Shown here: positions 8,532 through 17,700 of the stretch, in pieces
How positions within the stretch are numbered: position 1 is the first letter of the stretch
How the letters are laid out: the number at the start of each line of letters is the position of its first letter
Assembly: GCA_009602725.1 (NCBI GenBank)
Contig: WELB01000067.1
Coordinates: 196,200-214,967 of the forward strand
Length of the DNA stretch: 18,768 bases
Direction of reading: 5' to 3'
Origin: Spirogloea muscicola
Lineage: Eukaryota; Streptophyta; Zygnematophyceae; Spirogloeales; Spirogloeaceae
Translations under genes and position numbers: made by a program
Notes under the pieces: model-generated
Seen by the model: the letters and a program-made list of their open reading frames with translations, nothing else
The model's database searches: none
What the model was told of the DNA's origin: nothing

Positions 8532-8966
8532 CTAGACTCGAGACGACAGCTTCTCAATCAGCCTGCATGTCCGGGATTTCATGTCCCGGACATCCGCTTG
8601 CATTTGTTCTAGAAGATCTTCAAGTCGAGTCGTCAATCGCGCCTCCAGCCGAGTCAGCCGTGCGTCGACCTGCTGACTTGTTGAGGCGTCCTCGCTGGGC
8701 GCCATGCCCAGAAGAACGGCAGAGCTGCCGGCGCTGTCAAGATCTGATGTGGTGCCCTGACATCCCCGACTTAAGTCGATGTTGTCGAAGTCCTCCGTCA
8801 CTCTGCTGCAAAGAGTTGATGCCGCCTCGTCGCTCGTGCCCCTCTTCCGGGGGCCCTCCAGGTTGGAGCTGCTGCCGTCGGCGGAGCCGTTCCTTGGCCG
8901 GCATCGCTGCCAGCTTCGGACTATTGTGCAGCTTCGTAGCGGGCGCCTCCTTCTTGGCGGCCACCC
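8532..8966 (-). pseudogene. Inverted, frameshifted copy of the coiled-coil gene
   Basis: The minus strand reads VAAKKEAPATKLH...PKLAAMPAKE. An extra base near 8898 then shifts the frame, and the original frame resumes with GCQGTTSDLDSAGSS, DASTSQQVDARLTRL and a coiled coil ending KLSSRV-stop at 8532. Compared with 5789-6463 the poly-Ala stretch and the first basic repeat are missing. At about 8966 the sequence passes abruptly into the plus-strand ORF family copy at 8975. The heptad region is well kept, so decay is moderate. Confidence 0.75.
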
Positions 8967-8974
8967 TCCTCCGA

Positions 8975-9148
8975 GCTTTGGCTCAGGTATACCGGATGAG
9001 ATTGTCAGTGTCCCTCCAGCGGTCCATGGCCCACGCTCTGCATCTGCGTGCTAGCCGTGCTCTTGCTGCGGCCTCTGGCTTTCGTCAGGGTGATAGCTTC
9101 CCGGCAGCTAGTCTGTCGGATCTGAGGCTCCTCACTCGTAATTACTGA
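8975..9148 (+). pseudogene. Best-preserved C-terminus of the LAQVYRM/LTRGY ORF family (copy 5)
   Basis: Fifty-eight codons without interruption: ALAQVYRMRLSVSLQRSM, then HALHLRASRALAAASG, FRQGDSFPAASLSDLRLL and TRNY-stop. The first part matches the ORF at the right window edge (18526 onward) residue for residue at most places, which sets the order and reading frame for the whole family. The 5' part is cut off by the junction with the inverted coiled-coil pseudogene at about 8966. No known domain recognised; the composition is Arg/Leu/Ala-rich and likely helical. Confidence 0.65.
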
Positions 9149-9189
9149 GTGATCCATCCTCCCCCTGTTTTTCCCAGCGCATCCTCAGG

Positions 9190-9500
9190 CCCCTTTCTAG
9201 CTGCTCAACGCTCTTAGGCCCCTTCGAACCTTTGTCAATTCTTTTGGGCTGGCTTTTCGCAGCCCTTGCCCCCATTGGGAGTACCGCTTCTTCTTCCTCC
9301 GAGGGTAGCGGCCCGCGGGGGGGCTCGAGCAGAGGACACGTGGTGGAGCCGCTGTGGTGTTCGTAGGCGAGAAGTCGATAAGGGGGAATGACTGCAGCTA
9401 GCTGAGAGAAAGAAGAAAGGGCTCGCCCATAGAGAAGAAAGAGAGCTGGAGATCCAGAACATCCACTCCTTTGGGCTGGCCTTTCCCAGCCACCAGTCAA
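9190..9500. repeat. Fold-back repeat, copy 4, decayed, plus an extra arm
   Basis: The plus arm at 9222-9282 (GAACCTTTGTC, GGGCTGGCTTTTCGCAGCCC) is nearly identical to 5540-5605. A degraded minus arm lies at 9420-9455 (GCTCGCCCATAGAG, then GAGCTGGAGATCCAG). A further plus hairpin, GGGCTGGCCTTTCCCAGCC, is at 9473-9491. The loop includes a G run and a CACGTG. Confidence 0.55.
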
Positions 9501-9530
9501 TCTGGCCGCGCTTTCGGCTAACTAGCTCTA

Positions 9531-9611
9531 GGTAGGTCTGGCTTTGGCCAGGGGACCCACTTCCAGGACCCTAGCCTCCCTGATCTGCGGCTGCTTAGCA
9601 GGGGTTACTGA
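9531..9611 (+). pseudogene. C-terminal fragment of the ORF family (copy 6)
   Basis: Reads SGFGQGTHFQDPSLPDLRLL, then SRGY and TGA at 9609-9611. The SGxGQG part continues exactly where the right-edge ORF (…AAASGSGQ) leaves the window, so it suggests how that ORF would end. Confidence 0.65.
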
Positions 9612-9664
9612 GTGATTTGGAGCTGCTTTCTTTCTTTGTGTGCCTTGTTTTCTCAGCGCTTCCT

Positions 9665-9838
9665 CTGGCCCCCTTCTCGTACTTTGTTCATTCTTTTCTG
9701 GGCTGGCTTTTCAAGCCCCTATCCTCAATGGGCGAGCCCTTCTTCTAGGTGGCGGCAGCCGCGGAGTAAGCCCATTGAGGATAGGGGCTGGACCAGCAAG
9801 CCCAGTAAAGAAGAACAAAGTACGAGAAGGGGGCCAGG
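9665..9838. repeat. Fold-back repeat, copy 5 (tightest hairpin)
   Basis: The left arm 9672-9736 and right arm 9770-9837 are inverted complements over about 65 bp, from CCCCCTTCTCGTACTTTGTTC to ATCCTCAATGGG and back, with a 33 bp loop (GCAGCCGCGGAGT inside). It starts about 55 bp after the ORF stop at 9611. Window bases 45-165 match its left arm and the sequence before it. Confidence 0.85.
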
Positions 9839-10000
9839 ATAATACTTCCAGATTAGATAGGGGCGGTGAGTCGTTCCGCAAGGCGGTAACCACCTGCATC
9901 ACCTGCTTGGTGGCGCGGCGTCTGACCGCGTTCGGCCCCACAAGCAGCTCTGGCAGACACTTGGGGCGGCGCCCACCCGGGCTTCCCCGACACCCATATA
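9839..10000. other. Unassigned stretch before copia element B
   Basis: No match to element A or to any repeat in the window. CCCATATAA at 9993-10001 looks like a TATA box but is only a few bases from the point where A/B similarity starts. It may be the rest of the B LTR or just flank. Confidence 0.35.
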
Positions 10001-10203
10001 ACCAAGGGCACCAGCCGAGTTTCTGGCGCGGGCTCTCATTCCTGCCCACGGGCCCAAGCCCTGCCTCTCTGCCCGCTCAACGCTCTATCTCCCCTCACCT
10101 CTCAGTGGGCTCTGCCCAGCCGCTGGCACGCCGTTTAGCCTCCGACAATCATCCGCTGCATGCAGTAGCCCGCCATGGCTGCTGTTAACCAATCCGTCTT
10201 ACA
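10001..10203 (+). repeat. 5' LTR remnant (3' part) of copia element B
   Basis: Similarity to element A starts at ACCAAGGGCACC (10001) and runs to CTTACA (10203), followed directly by the primer-binding site. From 10092 on no difference from A is visible; before that about one base in ten differs. The beginning of the LTR, as seen at 13636, is not present upstream. Confidence 0.75.
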
Positions 10204-10220
10204 TGATATCAGAGGCGGCG
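10204..10220 (+). promoter_or_regulatory. Primer-binding site of copia element B
   Basis: TGATATCAGAGGCGGCG directly follows the LTR end. It is identical to the site of element A and close to the initiator-Met tRNA type site of plant copia elements. Confidence 0.7.
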
Positions 10221-10228
10221 GCGGAGCC

Positions 10229-11030
10229 ATGGCCGCCGAGAGGTGTAACGGGACCGACTTTGCTTTGTGGAAGTGGAGGATGGAGCACCTCCGGAAGGCC
10301 AGAGATCTTTAGATGTGGTGAGCCCGTCAGCAGCTCCAACAGGTGGAGTTGGACACAGCCAGTCTGCAAGCCAGGCTGGGGGAGGAGGAGAGTCAGGTGA
10401 GGCTGCAGGGGAGACCACGCGATCTGCCCAGGCACCAGCCTCAGCACCAGCTTCAAGAAGAGGACGACCAGCTGCGACTGCAGGGGAGACCACGCAATCT
10501 GCTCCAACACCAGCCTCAGCACCTGCCTCGACTGGAGGAGCCGACAACAAGCGGCGGAAGGACAGTGTTGCAATTTGCACTGATCGCTTCAACCTTGGCA
10601 GACAGCCAAGCTCAGCATGTCCTTGGTGCCAGAAGTGCTGCTGATGCCTGGAGGACCCTCCTGCAACATCTACGAGAAGAAGACCAGAGCTTCAAAGGCG
10701 CACCTTCGTCTTCAACTCTAGGAGACCAGGAGGGATCCAGCTGCCAGCATCCAGGACCACATCAGCAAAATCCAGGGGATCATGAACGAGCTGAGGGCCA
10801 CCGACAGTCGATTTGAGGAGGAGGATGGCGCCGACGCGCTGCTCCTCTCCATGAGGCACGAATGGCCTCAGCTGGTAACAGCTCTGAGCACTCCTACCGA
10901 GTCCCTCACCTTCGAGCAGATTTCGCAGCGGGTTCTTCAAGAAGAAGCCCTGATGATCCTGGATGGGAGGTCTCTCAGCTCGCCAGCAACTGTGCTTCTC
11001 AGCCAGCATGGGAGCAATCTAGAGAAAGAG
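10229..11030 (+). pseudogene. Copia element B: gag, broken
   Basis: ATG at 10229 opens the same 27-codon N-terminus as element A, ending in the same TAG (10310-10312). The Gag core follows in another frame (DSQAQHVLGA, SAADAWRTLLQ). A one-base insertion at about 10667, absent from A, breaks it again. It resumes at 10782 (MNELRATDSRFEEEDGADAL, FEQISQRVLQEEALMILDG) until a further shift near 11025. Nothing longer than about 160 residues can be made in one frame. Confidence 0.85.
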
Positions 11031-11898
11031 CAAAAAGGGCAAGTACCAGAAGAAGGACTGGTCTGAGGACATCTGCAACGCTTGTGGCAAGAAGGGCTAC
11101 TGGGCCAAAGAGTGCAAGTCAAAGAAGAAGGTCCAGCAACCCAGCGGCAGCAACACCAACACCGACGTCTACATGGCCCTGGCAGATCAGCCCCAGCAGC
11201 AGCAGCTTGACAACTGGATCATCGACAGTGGAGCAAGTCTGCACATGACAGGGAGACGGCAGCTTCTTCACCAGTTTGAAGCCATCCAGGGGCCAACTGT
11301 CACCTTTGGCAACCAAGAGACCTTGCCCTCAATCGGCAAAGGTATTGTCTACCTCAGGGGGATGACTCAAGGTGTGGAGAGAGAGGTCATACTGAGAGAT
11401 GTGCTGCTAGTTCCTGGAGGGGCAAGAAACTTGCTGTCAGTTCAGCAGGCAAGTGACAAGGGAGCGAACTTCAATTTCAAAGGCGGCAAGTGTGTGTCCA
11501 GCAACAGCAAGGGCGAGCTGCTGGGAGTAGCCAGAATGCAAGACAAGCAGTTCTTGCTGAGGCGCAGAACTCAAAAGGTGGAGACTGCATCAGTCCTGGC
11601 AGCTACAGCAAGCTTGATTCCAAGTACCCTCAAGTTGTGGCACCTCAGACTCGGCCACCTGATCGAAGAACAGCTAAAGTTGCTCCAGTCGAAGAAGATG
11701 GTGGAAGTGGTCACCACCGAAGATTGGAAGACCCAGGAGCTCGGCGTCTGCAAGGGATGCCAGCTGGGTATGCAGCAGCCAGAGCAGGAGCAGCTGCATC
11801 AGGGCGGCACGTCAGCTGAGAAGCAGCCAGAACAGGAGCAGCTTCACCAGGACAGCACGCCAGCTGAGAAGCAGCAGGACGTAGCAGCACAGGAGTAG
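11031..11898 (+). pseudogene. Copia element B: zinc knuckle, protease, pre-integrase and Q-rich tail
   Basis: One continuous frame. The zinc knuckle at 11071-11112 reads CNACGKKGYWAKEC, where the His ligand has become Tyr. The retropepsin motif WIIDSGASLHMTG (about 11217) is intact, unlike in A. The pre-integrase region gives LWHLRLGHL and CKGCQLGM (about 11635-11775). Directly after it come two QLHQ...SAEK units, then TAG at 11896. The integrase DDE core is absent. Confidence 0.85.
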
Positions 11899-12520
11899 CT
11901 AGCGTTTCTGGAAAGACCATCAGCCAGGCAATGACTTGGAAAGCAGCAGCAGTGGCAGCAACAGCAGTCGGAACAGCAGCAGCTCAAGGAGCAGCAGCAG
12001 CAGTCCCCGTACAGGCGACAACACCTGCAGCAGCCACAGAAGTCAGCTCAGGAGGTGCAAGACAGCCTGGAGACTAGGAGAAGCAGCAGCTGAGAGCCGA
12101 AGACCTTCAAGGTACGGAGACTGAGTCTGCTGATCAGGGGAACTCTCAGAAAGACAGTGCAGAGATCACTGAAATGCAGCTGAGAAGGTCTGCAAGACTG
12201 CAGAGAAAGCCTGAGCATGTCTGGTTGATTGAGGTGGAGCCTTTTACCTTAGCTGAAGCAAGTAGCAGGACTGATGCCAGCAAGTGGAAACATGCTGCCA
12301 AAGAGGAGCAGCAGGCCGCGTCAGCTGAATTGCAGAGACAGCCAGCTGAGAGGCAGCCGCCCTCAGCCAGAGCAGCAGCAGCAGCAGCAGCCGGTGCAGC
12401 AGGAGAGCAGCAGCCAGAGCTGCAGCAGCAGCAGCAGCAGCCAGAGCAGCAGATCAGCAGCAGCCGGTGCAGCGGAAGAGCAGCAGCCGGAGCAGCAGAA
12501 CGGCTGCAGCCGCTGCAACT
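11899..12520 (+). pseudogene. Copia element B: Q-rich spacer in place of integrase core and RT palm
   Basis: CAG-rich sequence with several stops. At 12174-12300 the pre-RT linker appears (MQLRRSARLQRKPEH, VEPFTLAEASSRTDASKWK), then Gln/Ala-rich sequence to about 12520. The same order occurs in A, but A has many more CAG units and the four 27-residue repeats. The conserved RT stretches that should precede YGLKQ are missing. Confidence 0.8.
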
Positions 12521-13605
12521 GAGGAAAAGTCTGTACGGCCTCAAGCAAGAACCCAGGGCATGGTTCACGACGATTGATCACTACCTGGCAGAGCAAGACT
12601 GTCAGAGGTCTAATGCAGATACAGGTCTGTAAATTCAGCAGACTGAAGGAGAAGAAGTCTACTTTGCACTTTTTGTGGACGATTGCTCATCCTGGCAAGA
12701 AGGCTGCAGGACCTTGAGAGAGTGAACACTCAACTGTCAGTTGGCTTCAGGATGAAGGACATGGGAGAAGTCAAGTTCCTCCTTGCGATCCAGGTGAAGA
12801 GAGACCGACTCAAGAAACAGGTGCAGTTGGGTCAAGAGCAATACCTGGAGCAGGTCCTGAAGAAGCACAACATGGACAGCAGCAAGCCCACTCTGACACC
12901 CTGCAGAAGCCTGGAAGGAGTGAAGAGCAAGGCTCAAAAGGAAATGGAGTTCCCTTGCGCACAGGCACTTGGGAGTCTGATGTTCCTGATACCTGCTATT
13001 GCTGTGGCCATGAGCCAATCAAGCCAGCATATGGCAAATCCCAGCCCAAGATAACTGGAATGCCATGAAGACCATCTACAGGTACCTCAGGGGCACAACA
13101 GGTCTCCATCTGGTCTACAAGAGAGACACTGAGCAGGCAACCCTTCAAGGGCACGGTGATGCTGATTGGGGAGGTGAGCCAACTACAAGGAGGAGTACCA
13201 CAGGATATGTTCTTCTGCTCTTGGGTGGAGCCATCTCATGGGGGTCAAAGCTCCAGAAGACTGTAGCTCTGTCCAGCACCGAGGCCGCGTGCATGGCGCT
13301 CACTCAAGCCACCAAGGATTCGGTGTGGCTTAGGAGGCTTCTCCAAGAGCTCATTTATGAGCAGAAGGAGGTGACCGAAATCTACTCTGATAACCTCAGT
13401 GCAATTTATCTGTCCAAGAATGCTGTCTGCCATGCAGGATCAAGCATGTAGATTTACAGTTCCACTTTGTTAAGAGAGGCTGTAGATTGTGGCTGTAGTC
13501 TTTCACTTGGTACCCACCAGTGAGCAAGTTGCCGGTATGCTAACCAAGGTAGTCATGGCAAGCTTGCATGAGAGCTTTGTCCCTCTTCTTGGCCTGGCCA
13601 AATAA
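12521..13605 (+). pseudogene. Copia element B: RT C-terminus and RNase H, broken
   Basis: RKSLYGLKQEPRAW starts the retained RT part. The catalytic motif reads LFVDD at about 12668-12683, followed at once by a one-base deletion, so the continuation (LILARRLQDLERV) is in another frame. It goes on through GLHLVYK, DADWGGE, SSTEAACMAL (EAEY in A) and YSDN, then loses the frame at about 13450. The homologous end is TAA at 13603-13605. VDD is intact here but VND in A, and EAEY the reverse, so the copies have decayed independently in this part. Confidence 0.88.
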
Positions 13606-13626
13606 GGCTGAATGTCCTACCCTCAC

Positions 13627-13635
13627 AAAGGAGGA
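13627..13635 (+). promoter_or_regulatory. Polypurine tract of copia element B
   Basis: AAAGGAGGA directly before TGGCAATGCTGCTAG. It lies 21 bases after the end of the pol homology, the usual place for the plus-strand primer. Confidence 0.6.
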
Positions 13636-13746
13636 TGGCAATGCTGCTAGCCTTAGCCTAGGCTGGTCTGAGGTAGTGTTCTCTGTCAGTCAAGTCTTAG
13701 GTGGAGTGCTGTCCTTAAGCGAGGTTTTGCTAAAGGGAAAGCCTTG
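13636..13746 (+). repeat. Start of the 3' LTR (U3 part) of copia element B
   Basis: TGGCAATGCTGCTAGCC onward matches the inverse of 821-728 in element A for about 100 bp and then fades. It does not overlap the LTR part seen at 10001-10203, so the full LTR cannot be rebuilt from this window. Confidence 0.55.
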
Positions 13747-14000
13747 GCTGACTGGAGTTAGCTAACCAGCTAACGGCAGTAGCAGCCGCGGAGTGGTTTC
13801 CCGCTTGTCCTGCTGGGCCGATGAGAGTCTCCCTACAGACGCCTGACGTAAGGCCTGCCACGCTTCTGGAGTACCGGCATGATGCCCGGCACCTCCATGG
13901 CCGCACAAACGTTTGAATTTCGCCTATTACTCTACCATGACCTTGAAGTACATATCACAATAGCTCCATTATGGCTGCTTAAGAACAGGCCACTGAAAGG
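13747..14000. other. Intergenic stretch, no gene seen
   Basis: Holds a 7 bp inverted repeat (GTTAGCT / AGCTAAC, 13757-13774) and otherwise nothing recognised. From about 13900 it may be the 3' untranslated region of the minus-strand gene ending at 14001. Confidence 0.4.
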
Positions 14001-14581
14001 TCAGAACGCAGTGAAGGAAAGCCGTTTCTTCAAAGTGCACAAGTAAGCAGCTGGGCCAAAGTTAGAAGGTGCACCATGTATTGGCTCGGGGTTTGCAGAG
14101 ATTGTGTAGCACAGCACAAAGTTGGGCTTGGACCTCAGGAATTGACAGAGCCGGCTGCAGCAGTATGGCAATGTGAAGCAGGGCACATATGAGTCATGGG
14201 CTGGGAAGAAGTACGAGAATGATGCACGTCAACGTTGATGCGAGATTTCGTCCTTGATCAGCTTGCCAGAGGGTGGGGCATTTATGTGAGCTGGTGATTG
14301 CCCTGCACTAAACAGGGACTTCCTCCAAAGTTCATGCCTAGTTCTTTGCTGGCTGCCATGCGTGAAGTCCAAGTTGAGGTGGCTTCCCCTGAGTGAGTAG
14401 CAAGCAACAACCATACCTTGCCCAACTTACGGAAGTGACTCGTGAGCTCCTCAAGCTTCAGAAGCTTTGCACTTGGTGATTCAGAGTCCCTTGACAGCTT
14501 GACCAAGACTTCACAGAAGTTTTGGTCAAGCTTAATCTTCATAATAAGACAAGAGAAACAGTGCATTGAGATGAGCACCAT
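14001..14581 (-). CDS. Probable small two-exon gene, or last two exons of a longer one
   Basis: Proposed exons on the minus strand are 14581-14431 and 14200-14001. The donor is an ideal GTAAGT at 14430-14425; the acceptor is TTCTTCCCAG ending at 14201. Phases agree (151 + 200 nt = 117 codons including the stop). The product, about 116 residues, would contain KIKLDQNFCEVLVKL, SAKLLKLEELTSHF and, after the junction, SYVPCFTLPYCCSRLCQFL, SKPNFVLCY and CTLKKRLSFTAF-stop. I do not recognise a family. An earlier exon is possible: a GTGAGT donor and CAG/TAG acceptors lie at 14600-14710. It is downstream of, and on the same strand as, the BTB gene. Confidence 0.4.
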
Positions 14582-14776
14582 AATTGTGGCATCTCCTGCT
14601 TCCTACCAGTACAAATCGTCAAAGGCACCTTCGATCAGGACACCCCCACCACTCACGTGCTCCAATCTTGTGGAGCATCACCATCTGCTAGATAGAGCCA
14701 CGTGAGGCGACTCCTATTCCAAGTTGACTCTAGTAAGACTGGACGAAAGTGAGGATAAATCGGAATGGCTACGTCT

Positions 14777-17700
14777 TCAGTCGCTTGTTTGTGTTCCCTG
14801 CACGAGCTGGAGATCAACAAAGACAGACATCACACCGTTTTTGACGAATTCGGTGTTGTCCTGCACCAACTCAGACCAATCGGAAAGCTTGCCAACAGGG
14901 ACTCCGACTCCCCAGGCGCCTGCATTGCGGCCAAACCCCTTCGTCACTTTGGCACTGAGGTTGTCATAGTGGCCCCAAGGCCACCTCTTTGCATAGAAGA
15001 TGAAGCTCACCTGCAATAAAAAAGATGATGGTCACCTGACATCCTTATAGAGAGGCAGCAACCATCTAGACACAAGACCCTCAATGTTGTACTCTTACCT
15101 GCAGAGATTTATTGGTGCAGTATGCTCAATGTCACCTGTCCTGGCTAAGATGATGTGGATGTAATACATACATTTGAGCTTGTAAGCACATACAAATGGA
15201 GGTGAAAATGCGGCACTCACGTCCTGCAGGCAACCCACAATAATCTCCCACCTGGATCTCAGGATCTACATATCGCTTATTCTCAAGATGTAAGTTCAGT
15301 CTAAGAGTTTGTTCTCCATCATCCCCTAGATAACGTTTAGCTGACAGATAGAAGAAGTGTTCTCCAATACCAGAGCTGGCAGAATGTACTGTTGCATCAT
15401 TGATTGCTAGTGCCTGCAGAGTCAAACTCAAAGTGCATCTTAGGTTTCAAATCACAGACAGCTTGCAAGGACAAAGCCCAGCTCTTTGTATCTCAGCCAA
15501 GTATCCAGCAGAGCGTCAGGCTTTTGCTTGCAAGAACGTGAAACGAGACACTGTCCTTGATGTCAAGAACCTCCAGCACCACAGAACCAAATAAAGGCAT
15601 AGAGCCAGGTGACGGATTATTATATCTGACTGCCTCAACAGATAGCACTGACTGCTTTCAACGCGACACAGCACACTGCATGTCATTGGTCACAATCGGT
15701 GTCAAGCAATGTCAAACATTGTGAGGTGCAAGGTGGCATAGATTACCTGCAAGCTCTTTAATTTGTGTCATAATACACATGACGGGAGGAGTTGCGATTG
15801 CAACTACGCTGCCAGAAACGACGATGCTGATCGGCAGACCCCTTCATCAGCTTCAGTTGCTTGACAAGGATGTAGAATGCATGCCAGGTGAGTACCCAGG
15901 TATTTGGCACGGAAGTAAATAATCTGCTGAAAATATGGTGATGTTGTGAATGACAACACCACAGGCATTGACCACTGGGTTGTTCACAGCTAACAGGAAC
16001 TCCCCCAACGCCAGTATATAATCCAATCCAGAACTTTGAGCAGCCAGCAATTTAGTCACCCACCTGTACGAGCGAAACCAAGTAGCCTCCTTAACAAGGG
16101 CTCGGCAACATTTACTGTCCATCTCCGGAGCCTTCAGTACCACCTCCTGTAACTCCTCGCCTGTCATTAAGGGAAATCTCACAAGCTCGGCGAGTTGAGC
16201 AGTCACCTCCTTCCTTTCTACAATGTCTGGGTAATTGTGACGCACCCACGCCACCATTGCAGCAAATGCTGTCTGCTCGTTCTCAATGTTCAACTCCTCA
16301 CTCGCCAGCAAAGTCTGCAAAAGAGTGAGCAAGCTAGATCACAGGCTCCGAGACCTCGACTTGGTGTGGCAGGCTGCTCATACGTCCTGCACTTGCATAG
16401 AAGACACTGAGCAGCGAAGAAGGCTACCATACACCTTCTAAGAGGAAGCTGACATCTGGAAGCAGTCAGACCTTTATGCTTGATTCTGGCAAGCCCAGAA
16501 ACTCTGACCCTTTGTGTACTTTGTCAAGGTTCCAGAAATGATCCACAAGAAATTCACGGCTCTTCTCTGTTAGCTGCGCAACGCCACTGAGCATACAAAC
16601 TACAAGGTCAGCCTCAAGTCATCCTGCTTGCGAGTAAGGGCATTGCACAAGAGCTGAGCCCTGTCACCTGACCTAACAACTGTGGATCTCTTCCTATTTC
16701 CTGTCAGATCCTCTGTATGCATGAGGTACGCAGGAACACTGCAAAGATAGCAAGAACAATGTAAGATCTGACCAGAGCATATGCAGGCATAATAAAAGGG
16801 AGAGAGACTTTCAGACCTTTCATGTTGCATGTTCTTCAACAGGTAAAGATACAGGGAGCAAGTTGCTCCTGTATGTGCCAAAGCGCGCAGCCTGTCAAGG
16901 CAGAGTATCATGCACTCGCTGACTTCAAATCTGACAGCAACCTTGAGCATCCGGACGAAGCATTCTGGATCACTCAAAGTCTCTGGCAGTTCTCCTGCAA
17001 AACTTATGCACAAGGTGGACAGTATGAGCTTCTTTCCAGTCTTCGCCCAAAATTCGCCTAAATAAGTCCTGACGATCACGAGGTAGAGGCCCTAAGCACC
17101 ACAGCAGGAGAAGAGCAATCGAATTGCAACACCCACACAGGAGTCTGATACTTTCAGGTCCTCCAAAAAGTTGCCCAGAGCTGTAAATTCACGTGTCAGG
17201 AAGCTGACCTGTATAGATGAACTGGAGCAACTCAGTAACAGATTGTTCCTCTGCACACGAAACCAGCATCAGCATTACAATCAAGCAATAAAGTGCTGCG
17301 TTCATACAGACTTTGACCCAGCAGGCTGCTTGTGACAATGACCAATGTGAGATGTGCCACAATGCAATAATAACAATGCAACAATATGTGCTTTGACTAA
17401 CCGTCGGGCGTGACCTCGATGCTGACCACGGCACCAATCGCAGACTCCTTGAGGCCGCAAGTGAATGCCTTTCGGAAGTACAGAGACTTCGCTGCCAGTA
17501 TGGCAGACGATAGGTGCAGCTCGACAATCTTGAGGAGGGAGCGCGTTGACGTCCCAGGCAAGTCCACAGCCTGGCTTTCGATTGCTGCATAAGTCACGCC
17601 GCTGCTGGTCAGAGAAGGACGTCTAGGTGTTTTACGCTTCCCCAACGCCATGACTCGCAGTGCCAGCCCAGTTCCAGATTGTGGGTTGTCCCAGCCAATA

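Noticed and set aside
90-9838. A CRISPR-like array
   Set aside because: The hairpin repeats are irregularly spaced, occur in both orientations and have no uniform spacers; the context is eukaryotic.
9640-10188. A 182-codon plus-strand frame before copia B
   Set aside because: It runs through a fold-back hairpin and into the LTR; composition follows the repeats and no domain is visible.
9755-13799. GCAGCCGCGGAGT at both 9755 and 13787 as a target-site duplication around copia B
   Set aside because: A 13-base match is expected a few times by chance in a window of this size and GC content; copia target duplications are usually 5 bp and would lie at the element ends.
14282-14581. LOTUS-type or other named domain in the small spliced gene
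   Set aside because: A vague likeness of the helical parts came to mind, but no motif was specific enough to name a family.
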